Below, piece after piece: positions 46,566 through 54,890 of a DNA stretch of 64,000 nt. This stretch comes from Vesta saturnalis (lineage: Eukaryota; Arthropoda; Insecta; Coleoptera; Lampyridae). Where the stretch lies: NCBI GenBank assembly GCA_036346205.1, contig JARFJB010000821.1, forward strand, positions 5,171,222 to 5,235,221. The letters are read 5' to 3'. Below the pieces are notes generated by a model, which did not search any database, was not told the origin of the DNA, and saw only the letters and a list, made by a program, of their open reading frames with translations. Numbering within the stretch: the stretch's first letter is position 1; each line of letters begins with the position of its first letter. A program made the translations under genes and the position numbers.

Positions 46566-46640
46566 GACTACTCTCAGATTCGAACTTGGTACCTTTCACT
46601 TACTAGTCTGACACCTTTACCGCTGAGCCACTGAGTAATC
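46566..46640 (-). other. tRNA-like sequence in PLE copy 2
   Basis: On the minus strand GATTACT pairs with AGTAGTC as a seven-pair acceptor-like stem. TGGCTCAGCGGTAAAGGTG resembles an A box and AAGTTCGAATC a B box. Anticodon and T stems are poor, so it is not a functional tRNA gene; it could act as an RNA polymerase III promoter or a structural element. Confidence 0.65.
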
Positions 46641-46700
46641 CAATATATATTTGTTAGAACTTATATATATATTAAACTATTTTCGTGGTTGCGCAGAAGT

Positions 46701-48611
46701 TTATTGCGCATGTTGCGCCGTAACCTCTTGCGCAGGTGTATTGCGCTTAAGCTCTTCGCGCATTATTGGAATCCATATGGGTTTCATTTCTACACTAGCT
46801 TGGCTTATTGGATTTTCTGCTAGTGCGATGAATGTGGCTTCTTTGAGTTTCCGACGAGTTGTATTCTCGTCTTTTGCCACTATCTGTATGTTATCCCATT
46901 GGATGCGGTGGTCTTCGTTCCAGACATGTTCAGCGATTCTTGATCTTTCTGTTTCGCCCTTGCGGACGTTGTCCTTGTGTTCCTGAGTTCTCACTTTGAG
47001 TGGTCTACTGCTCTCTCCTATGTATGCTCTGCCGCATTCGCATGGTAGGTTATATACACAGTTCTTGGAATTCTGATCTTCATTGTATGGTTTGGTTTTG
47101 GTTAGTATTCCCCTGAGCGTTCTGGTCGATTTGAAGGCAGTGCGTATCTTGTATTTGCTGCCTATCCTTCGTATTTTGTCTGAGGTACCTTGTATATATG
47201 GTATTATCGCTGTATATTTAGGTTCTTCTTTTTCGGTTACTCTTTCCCTGTTAAGGTTAGGTGTTAGATCGGGGTAGCCATTTTCTTTGAGTGTTCTAGC
47301 GATATTTTCTTTTTCTCTGTTCAGGTCCTCTTGTTTTGAGCATATTGTTTTTGCTCTATCGTACAAGCATTTTGCTACGCCTAACTTCACGTTTTTGTGG
47401 TGATTGGAGTTGTAGTGTAGGTACCTCCCCGTGTGGGTAGGTTTCCTGTATACACTTGTCGTGAAAGTGTTGTCATTCCTGTGTACAAGTACATCCAGGA
47501 ATGGCAGTTTTTGTTCCGACTCCAATTCCATTGTGAATTTGATGGTGGGTGCGCGGCTATTTAGATGATCTAGGAATTCATCTAGCTTATGCTTGCCGTG
47601 TTGCCAAACTACGAAGGTATCGTCCACGTATCTAAGCCATATCCTTGGTTTCTCTGTGAATTCGGATATCGCTTGGTCTTCAAAGTCTTCCATATACATA
47701 TTGCTCACTATGGGTGATAGTGGGGAACCCATAGCCATCCCAAACTCTTGTTGGTAGAACTTGTCTTCTACCTGGAAATATGTAGTTCTAATGCATATTG
47801 TCAGAAGTTCCATTATTGTGTTTACCGAGAGTTGCGTGCGTTCGTCTAACGTTTCATCCTTTTCCAGCTTGTCCCTTATGATAGTTAGTGCTTTATCGGT
47901 AGGCACATCTGTGAATAGACTCACAATGTCGAAGCTTACCAGTATTTCTTCGTGGTTTGGTTGGAAGTTTCTGATGGTTTCCACGAAGTGCTGCGTATTC
48001 TTGACCATAGATTCGGTTTTTCCCGATAAGGGTGTAATGATACCTAGCAGATAGTGTGCTAATGGGTGACAAGGTGAATTTCTCGAGCTCACAATTGGTC
48101 TCAGAGGAATTCCTTCCTTGTGGATCTTTGGTAGGCCGTACAGATGCGGAGGTTTGCTGTAGTGTGGGGTAAGTCTAGTTCTCTGGTAATCGGAGAACTC
48201 CCCCTTATGTTTTGCCAGTGTCAGGTATATCCGTCTTTCGATTGATGGTGTGGGGTCTTTCGGTATTTGTTTGTACTCGCCCCCGTCTAGTAGTTCTTGG
48301 ACCTTACTGTTGTAAGTGTCCATATCCATTACCACAGTCGCGTTTCCTTTGTCTGCCGGGAGAACTTTGACCGTTGGGTCATTCTTAAGGGAAATGACCG
48401 CTCTCCTTTCTAGGTTAGAGAGGTTAGGTTTAGTTCGCCTAGATGAATCCAGGACTGATCTAACCTTACTTCTGTATTCTTCGGCTTCTTCAGGATCTAA
48501 TTTCATAGCTGTCGCTTCTACTGCGGTTATTAAATCTACTTTCGGAATATACCTCGGTGTTATCGCATAGTTCAAGCCTTTGTCCAGAACCTTCATTTCG
48601 TTTTCGTTCAA
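46701..48611 (-). CDS. PLE reverse transcriptase / GIY-YIG endonuclease (main frame)
   Basis: This is a 636-residue open frame. It begins in the finger region (NENEMKVLDKGLNYA). Then come LPADKGNATVVMDMDTYNSK, LPKIHKEGIPLRPIVSSRNS, FDIVSLFTDVPTDKAL, and the catalytic WLRYVDDTFVVWQHG at about residue 327. A thumb-like segment follows, then the Penelope endonuclease: CVYNLPCECGRAYIGESSRP near residue 520 with R-x-x-EH downstream. The product would copy its own RNA into DNA in the nucleus and nick the target. Normal PLE proteins start further upstream; those codons are open in another frame at 48629-49018. A single indel in an A-run near 48640 separates them. The residues expected for catalysis are present. 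Confidence 0.93.
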   Translation of the reverse strand: MNENEMKVLDKGLNYAITPRYIPKVDLITAVEATAMKLDPEEAEEYRSKVRSVLDSSRRTKPNLSNLERRAVISLKNDPTVKVLPADKGNATVVMDMDTYNSKVQELLDGGEYKQIPKDPTPSIERRIYLTLAKHKGEFSDYQRTRLTPHYSKPPHLYGLPKIHKEGIPLRPIVSSRNSPCHPLAHYLLGIITPLSGKTESMVKNTQHFVETIRNFQPNHEEILVSFDIVSLFTDVPTDKALTIIRDKLEKDETLDERTQLSVNTIMELLTICIRTTYFQVEDKFYQQEFGMAMGSPLSPIVSNMYMEDFEDQAISEFTEKPRIWLRYVDDTFVVWQHGKHKLDEFLDHLNSRAPTIKFTMELESEQKLPFLDVLVHRNDNTFTTSVYRKPTHTGRYLHYNSNHHKNVKLGVAKCLYDRAKTICSKQEDLNREKENIARTLKENGYPDLTPNLNRERVTEKEEPKYTAIIPYIQGTSDKIRRIGSKYKIRTAFKSTRTLRGILTKTKPYNEDQNSKNCVYNLPCECGRAYIGESSRPLKVRTQEHKDNVRKGETERSRIAEHVWNEDHRIQWDNIQIVAKDENTTRRKLKEATFIALAENPISQASVEMKPIWIPIMREELKRNTPAQEVTAQHAQ

Positions 48612-48628
48612 CTGTCGTTTAGAGATGT

Positions 48629-49018
48629 TTATGACAGTGTTTTTCGATTGATGTTAGTTGGTTCTTTCTTCTCCTTCATTAGCTTTTCGAGTTTATTCTG
48701 CTGAATTTCCTTGTGAATTGCCTTGGTCTTCGAATATTTACTTCTGGTAGCCGTATTTATCCTATCAAAGTCTTGCTCGTTCACTCGATTTCGAATGGTT
48801 TCTCTAATCTCGTTGGATTGGTGTTCGAGCTGGTACTTTCTGAAACGGTGATGTTTGATTCGTTCTTTGACTAACGCTTCGCTAGCTCTCTTTGCGATTA
48901 GTGATATTTTTCGGCTGTGTATCGGAGTTTTGATGTTAAGCCCAGTGGGTATTAAGTTGTTATCACGGGCTTTGCAGAGGAAGGTTAGATGGTTCTCCTC
49001 TAGTGCTAGCTTGTTCAT
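48629..49018 (-). pseudogene. PLE protein N-terminus, separated by one frameshift
   Basis: It is 129 codons from ATG (MNKLALEENHLTFLCKARDN), Lys- and Glu-rich and helical, matching the N-terminal region that precedes the reverse transcriptase in Penelope proteins. It ends shortly after NINRKTLS. The next frame carries on into the 636-residue body with no gap, so one short indel is the only visible coding lesion of this element. Confidence 0.8.
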
Positions 49019-49078
49019 TGATGTTTCAAGCTTTCTGAAAAGTTGTTTGACTTCGGGGCCGTACCGAGTTACTAATTC

Positions 49079-49451
49079 TGTATTATAAGTGTTTTGTAAC
49101 TGTGGTTTCCTATTAGTGGAGTTGATCGGCCTATTTCCACAGTTTATGTTAACTGTGGTTTCCTATTAGTGGAGTTGATCGGCCTATTTCCACAGTTTAT
49201 GCAACTGTGGTTTCCTATTAGTGGAGTTGATCGGCCTATTTCCACAGTTCAGCGGTAAAGGTGTCAGACTAGTAAGTGAAAGGTACCAAGTTCGAATCTG
49301 AGAGTAGTCAAGTGCTTGAGAAAAATAAGATATAACAAATGAATTCGACTCAAGTGCGAAAACAGTCCTTCTCAGGACTAAGCCTGATGACGGAAGCAGA
49401 GGCCGATCAACTCCACTAATAGGAAACCACAGTTACAAAACACTTATAATA
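49079..49451 (+). repeat. 5' inverted terminal block of PLE copy 2
   Basis: Three units (about 49102, 49152 and 49203) share AACTGTGGTTTCCTATTAGT and GGAGTTGATCGGCC. They are followed by a 5'-truncated tRNA-like sequence and a cut hammerhead core (CTGATGACGGAAGC at 49384-49397) on the plus strand. An inverted unit then ends TTACAAAACACTTATAATA. TATTATAAGTGTTTTGTAAC at about 49082 and its complement at 49432-49451 face each other. The block is opposite in orientation to the coding strand. Confidence 0.8.
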
Positions 49452-50730
49452 CAGGATAATATTATCGTATTTGTATCTGTTTAGGAAAACATAGTACCTG
49501 CATTAATATCGTCTGGTATTTTTCAATCAATTGTCACTGCAAATCGTAGACTAGTTTGTTAGAAGATGTAGACACAAATGCAGCCGAAAGCTACAATTCC
49601 GTCGTTGCTAAATTTGTCGGTGGTAAGCGTATCAATTATTGCTTAAAAAACTCTTACCAGACTAGATGTGAGGCGGCTTCCATTTCATACAACACTGGTG
49701 GTGGTTTTCTTGCTAAAATTCAAGAAAGAATGTGTGGCACTATTGATCATTATACCAGTATATTTCACGAACGGAAGATGCGAGCGTCAGTTGTAAATAG
49801 AAGTAAGTTGGTATTATGTCATTAATTTCCTTTTGAACAAGACAGTATTAATATTTTTCTAGAAAAGGCACCAAAAAGAAAACATTTTGCTACAGCAGAT
49901 AGTCATTATGGGACTAGTGCAAATCAACCAGAGGAGGACATGGACCCAGAATTGTATAAAAACAAACTTTAAGAGTTCCTAGAAATTTTACGATGTGCGA
50001 ACAAGAAAAAAATTTGTATGGAAACGGCATCACAATCAAAGTCTAACCTTTGGTATCAAGAGCGTAAAAAACGAATTACTGCTTCAAATTTTGGCAGAGT
50101 TTGTAAACTACGCAAAACAACTTCCACCGCTAAGCTAGTTTCACAGTTGCTTTACACTACATTTGCCGGTAACGGTAGCACAAGATCTGGTTTGGAAAAT
50201 GAAGAAATGGCAATTGAATTATTTCAAACTGCTCATAACGTCAGTGTAACGCAAAGTGGTTTGGTAATTGATGATGAATTACCATTTTTGGTTTGCTCCC
50301 CAGACGGATTAGTGGGCAATAATTGCATAATTGAAATGAAATCACATGTTCACCACAAAGTGGGCCCTTATCTCCAATCGAAGGCGCAAAACAAAAAAAA
50401 AATTGATTATTGTGTAATTACAAATGGCAAACTTACGCTCAAACGTAATCATAATTACTATTATCAAATACAAGGCGCATTTGTAAAAAAGAACTATGTT
50501 ATTTTATAATATAACGTTAGGAGGAGTACATGTGGAAGCCAATGAACAGTAAGTTAAAACCTATTTTCCAAACAAAAACAATAAAATTATTTTGTAGCGA
50601 TGACGATTTTTGGGAAACAAAAATAAAAGAAAAATTGACCGACTTTTATTTTAATTCATTGCTGCCAGAAATTATAGATTCTAGGAGATGCGGCCAACTT
50701 CAACTGCGAGATATCTACAGCAAAATCTAA

Positions 50731-51324
50731 TAGGTTTAATTCGATTGTCAACATTCCTTATTCTTTAATAACACTTATATACAATTTTAATTGATGGTAA
50801 TAATTACTAGATGTTTTAATTTAGCTACTTATGAGTGATTAAATAATAAGTAGTACACAATACAATGTATCTAATGAATTGTAGCATTATTTTTCTGCAA
50901 TACAATACAATTTCAGGTAGCTGAGTAGGTACTAATTAGTATTCTATTTACCTCTTGTAATACTTTGGGGAATTCCCTAATCTCTTGTACACATTTTCAA
51001 CTTTTAGCCTGAAGCAATGTGTCATTCCTGATTTTTATGCAGAATTCATCAAACATTACCCCTCATAACGCAATTAATAAATAAGTTAAAAAGAATTGCT
51101 CGATATGTAGCAATACTAACGCTTAATTCCAACTTATTGCCGGATAGATTTTTTTGATAACTTAATCGGTTCGCTAGATCAGTTAGTTATATAAAAAACT
51201 ATCCGACAATATATTCATAGCACTGTGTACATTGATATTCAGGTTCTAGAAATTTGTAGACTTCAATCCTGATGACGTTATGAGGGTGAAAAGTTTTTAA
51301 AAGCTGATGGGTTGCCTAACCCCT
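50731..51324. other. No recognised gene
   Basis: AT-rich sequence after the Mutator-YqaJ gene; the 3' end of the neighbouring piggyBac must lie here or just beyond, but I could not place it. Confidence 0.3.
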
Positions 51325-53176
51325 CTATAGAGGACCCTTAAGTAGCACAAAGATTATAAATTTATAAATTGTTAGGTGGTGTATATCATACGTGACAACA
51401 CACTTCACATGTAAGCCTTTATCACATTTCTTACATCTCGTGGTGGTTTTTAAGTGACAGAAGGCACATCTTGTTTGTTTTTCTTGTGGTATCACAAGAT
51501 GATCCAAGCGATCGAAATGAATATCTACACCTTTGTTACGTGAGACATGTCCTTTGGTGTATGTTTGTTTTTTGTTTGGTTGTAAAAGTGTAATGGCAAT
51601 TCTTTTTTAAATTTCAATTGGTCCAACTCACCCCCATTTTTCCTGTGAAGGTGCCAGGTGTTATGCACACCCATATCTACACAATGTGCTATTAGTGGAA
51701 AATACTACTTTGACATTCAGATTCCTCCTGCCTACACCGCCTGTGTTGACATTATATAAATTTATCAAATGTGGCTGCGTTACAACCGAGCTAGTAGCGT
51801 AGTGGTGACATGACCTGCTTAGCATTCAGGAGGTAATGGGTTCGATTCCCATTACCGTCTATCGTGTATGAGGTTTTTTCAGCAAGTTTTCCTCATACAC
51901 ATGTAGCGGCATGGTCACTGCGTATATGTACACCATGTGCAGCTACTTAGGCAAATGCTGGGGTAGCATTTTCCCCCTCAGAACCCTAACTCCGTTCCTT
52001 CCGATCCTATCCTGACTACACCCATCCTTAATCCCACCATGCATATATACGTAATGTATGTATGGTGTGAATCTATGATTGTGGCTGAAGGAGCTTGGAA
52101 AGCTCGAGCAGCCCGCCCTCCTGCTTGTGGAGGGAATGAAATATGTGACTTTTTCATATTTTCCGGCTGTGTTACCTAAAATTCAAAAAGTTATCAAAAT
52201 TAAGACAATAACATGGTTTTAATTACTTGTACACTTTTTTTCTCTCTTGACAGGAGGGCTTACCCCTGCTCTATTCGAACACAAAGTTACAAATGTACGA
52301 TGTTGTTGTCTTGCCACTTTACAATGATTATGGTTTTGTTAACAAGTTTTTTGTTGTCGTAACTTCCTTGTGGTTGCTTTTTCATCTCTTAGAGAATTAT
52401 TGGGAATTCAGTTGGTTTTCCCGTATTGTTCCTGTTCCTTTCAAAGTTTTACCAGAAAGGAATACAAGTAAAGGTATCGTTGAAAAATAATTGTAAAAGA
52501 ATAAGTAGAGTTGTTTGTCAGGCCACTTATTTTTCAAAATGTCTAGAACCACTAAAGGTCCTATTCCAAGTTCAGTGTATTGTGTGTGTAGATTGGTAGA
52601 GGCTCCATGATATGCCTCATCAACAGAATGCATTTCTTCACAGATACTATATTCCATAAACACTTTACTGAGATAATCGGATAATGGTGTAACTTTCGCA
52701 AATTTGTGTGTCGAGGTGGCTAATGTAGTATTGTCAGCAACATGGAAATGCTGAGACAGAATGAATTCAAACTTATTTCTTGATAATAGCTTCAGCTACC
52801 AAATTACTATGAGTGTTTCTTCACCTTCTCGGTAGGTGAACATATCTACTTAGTAACAAAACACCGATGAATGCTTTTAGTTCAAACTTCTGTATCATAG
52901 TGACATTACTCTTCTGTTGATTATAATGGTTAGATTCTGTTCTAATCAACTCCAAAAGTTCATCGTCAGCAAATAATGAAAACAAATGTAAAGGATTTTT
53001 TTGTTCACGATTAAATTAAAATCGATTAAAACTGCACAACTTTGAGTCAGTCACTTTCTGACACTGTTCAATCACCCAAGTCGTAATAACTGATTTTATG
53101 CAACAGCATTCTACTAGTATGCAGGTTTCAACTTTAATATAGCAGTCCTGCATATTGGATGTTGGGTATATCTGGG
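51325..53176 (-). pseudogene. piggyBac transposase remnant (copy 2), interrupted by a SINE
   Basis: On the minus strand the N-terminal side ends at TTAA 53177-53180, next to the same CCCAGATATACCC terminus as copy 1. Frames then give the HSVDEAYHGASTNLH and LGIGPLVVLDILKNKWPDKQ segments and FSTIPLLVFLSGKTLKGTGT (the block after the second Asp), with the internal deletion seen in copy 1. After the SINE (51784-52164) coding resumes with VIPQEKQTRCAFCHLKTTTR and CKKCDKGLHVKCV at 51400-51507, the C-terminal cysteine-rich domain. It is non-functional. Confidence 0.85.
51784..52164 (+). mobile_element. tRNA-derived SINE (full length)
   Basis: The head has a tRNA-like A box (TAGCGTAGTGGTGAC at about 51794) and B box (GGTTCGATTCCC at 51839-51850), as in RNA polymerase III-driven SINEs. 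The body runs through AAGCTCGAGCAGCC to ATATGTGACTTTTTC. It is flanked by GGCTGCGTTAC (51773-51783) and GGCTGTGTTAC (52165-52175), an 11-bp target duplication with one difference. It is inserted in piggyBac coding DNA. Confidence 0.85.
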
Positions 53177-53227
53177 TTAAGATGAATTTTTAAAATTATA
53201 TTTCCTATATCTCACATTGGTCGCAAT

Positions 53228-54439
53228 CACGGTCTGTATACTACTACGGTTGCCCCATAACCCGGCTTGTTGGCGTTACGTTACAAGCGAGCAAGGGAAA
53301 GCCTACGTCACTCAGCGACTGTTTGAGCGACCGGTGTATAGTGAAAGCCTACGAGTGCACGCCGTTCGCAGCTGCAGAGAGTATTTGCTATATTAGTTAT
53401 TACATTATTTTCGTGAAATTAAAATTATATTGTTAAAATCAAACAAATAATTAAAAATCTTACCAAGAAGATGACAAAAAAAATTCTGGAACTCAACACA
53501 GATATACCAGAAGAAGTAATTAAATGTTTTTTTCAATAGCGCACCTATATTCGAATGAAATATTTAAATCATAAAAAGAAGGTTAGCATGATTAGCTGAA
53601 AAAGAAGTGGTGATTTAATTACCGACAAAGTGCAACGCAAACTAAGAAAAATTGTTAAATAACTTCTTAGCTAAACAAATAGTAGAGAAACATCGGGAAT
53701 TTAAACGAGTTCTGACATTTCAATTGTAATTCAGAAGTCACATTACAAATGTCAATTGTAGTTCCAGTGTAATACAAATTAAAAAGTATGAAAATGTTTT
53801 AATTTTTCAAATTTGACAAAATTGTTTACTACATCTTTAACAATTTTTAACAAACATTACTACTGACGAAGATAACTGTAAGTGTTATCGAAACGTTTAG
53901 ATTGTATAATTTAAAGTACACCATTAAAAAAACCCAAAAAAGATAAGTATTTTACTATAAATTAAAAAGTAGTAGTAATTCAAACCAAACGAAATTCAAA
54001 AATTCATTTTTAGCACCTTTTGCGTTGCTGCTAAACAGATAAATTGAATAATGAAGTACTTAATTTTTTAAAATATACATTTTTAATTAATACGGTTAAA
54101 TAGCATTTATTATTAATCTGCGTTGTTGTTGGTAATATACTTACGTATGTCCTTAATAATAATAATGGTTTGAAAACGCATACCTCTGTTTACCACAATA
54201 CCATATGAATTACGGAACTGCTACATTTAGTTAAGATAAATATTGCTTGTTCTTTTAATTAATTAATTATTACTAAGTTGCTTTTACATTAACGCAGTGA
54301 TAATTTATATACTGGTTATTGTTATTCCCATAACAGTGCTCTAACGCCTAGCTTAAAAGTCGCTGACCGACGTCACACGGTGTTGACCTATAAGAGGGTT
54401 CTCAGCCGATGAGGCAACCGTAGTAGTATACAGACCGTG
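53228..54439. mobile_element. 1212-bp non-autonomous element with 9-bp target duplication
   Basis: The first 27 bases (starting CACGGTCTGTATACTACTAC) are repeated inverted at the other end. Both sides carry GGTCGCAAT (53219-53227 and 54440-54448). A 9-bp duplication and terminal repeats fit a Mutator-type MITE. It lies in a zinc-finger unit and is absent from copy 1, so it arrived after the duplication. It holds no long open frame but does hold a hammerhead-like motif. Confidence 0.9.
53858..53905 (+). ncRNA. Hammerhead-ribozyme-like motif inside the 1.2-kb MITE
   Basis: CTGACGA (53863-53869), stem II GATAAC/GTTATC with a seven-base loop, GAAAC (53890-53894), then GTTT. CTGACGA fits the CUGANGA core. 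Three stem I pairs (ACT upstream, with TAG-type bases downstream) are visible. It resembles hammerheads of other Penelope-like families, so an old PLE tail may be captured in this element. Confidence 0.6.
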
Positions 54440-54448
54440 GGTCGCAAT

Positions 54449-54890
54449 AGAACTCAAAACTTGAAGAACATTTTTAGAGATGATTTATTAAATTATCTTT
54501 TGCGATTTGTTGCATAATCACATTTGTATTCATAACTGAAAGAGTATTTATTGAAATGATCCTCCAAATCACGTTACCAGTGTGTTGCATAAAAGAATGT
54601 TTTTTGTGGTGAGTTTTTAAATTATCTTTGCGATATGTTGAATAAACACCTTGGTCACATTTATATTCATAACTTGAAGACCGTTCTTTAAGATAAATTA
54701 AAAAATTTTTTTCCAATGTGTTGCATAATCACATTGACCACATTTGTATTCATAACTGAAAGTGTTTTATAAAATGAATTGTTAAATTACGTTTTCGATT
54801 TGTTGCATAAGCACATTGGTCACATTTGTAATCGTTACTTGAAGAGTGCTTTTTAAGATGAAATTTCAGTTGACGTTTGTGTTTTGCTGC
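54449..54890 (-). pseudogene. C2H2 finger units downstream of the premature stop (copy 2)
   Basis: Directly after the stop of 54891-56267 the same frame continues with AAKHKRQLKFHLKKH and YKCDQCAYATNRKRNLTIHF, equivalent to the last fingers of copy 1. More decayed units follow to 54449. They are no longer part of the encoded protein. Confidence 0.85.

Larger units (their letters stand above)
46412..49451 (-). mobile_element. Penelope-like element, copy 2, nearly full length
   Basis: It is flanked by a 13-bp target duplication CAGGATAATATTA at 46399-46411 and 49452-49464, so both ends are defined. On the minus strand the order is: terminus TATTATAAGTG, an inverted terminal block, leader, coding region (49018-46701), TA-rich tract, tRNA-like sequence, hammerhead-like motif, and the end ATAGGCCGATCAACTCCAC. 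It sits in an intron of the Mutator-YqaJ gene. Confidence 0.92.
45825..50730 (+). pseudogene. Mutator-like transposase gene with C-terminal YqaJ nuclease domain
   Basis: Four exons can be read: 45825-46373, 49485-49802, 49863-50548 and 50598-50730, each bounded by AG and GT in matching phase. Exon 1 has KYCFVCTRASTPVKH, WDKSSTAMEAQ and YGPTFVIEKIECRNHLIRNY (Mutator-like domain). Exon 2 has LEDVDTNAAESYNSVVAKFV and GGKRINYCLKNSYQTRCEAA. Exon 3 has NLWYQERKKRITASNFGRVC, VCSPDGLVG and IIEMKSHV, the D...ExK core of a YqaJ/lambda-exonuclease fold. Exon 4 has DDDFWETKIKEKLTDFYFNS. Lesions: stops and a frameshift near 45985, TGA at about 46353, a frameshift near 49552, TAA near 49969, a frameshift near 50505. 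Earlier exons were not found. One intron holds a PLE, and the one before exon 1 holds a pogo. Whether this is a transposon gene or a retired host gene is open. Confidence 0.78.

Noticed and set aside
46566..46640. Possible functional tRNA gene
   Set aside because: The acceptor-like stem is good but anticodon and T stems fail, and it recurs as part of PLE ends.
47761..48054. Plus-strand frames across 46651-48570
   Set aside because: They are the complementary strand of the PLE coding region.
51794..51860. Possible tRNA gene with good A and B boxes
   Set aside because: It is the head of a SINE with target-site duplications, and no full cloverleaf is evident.
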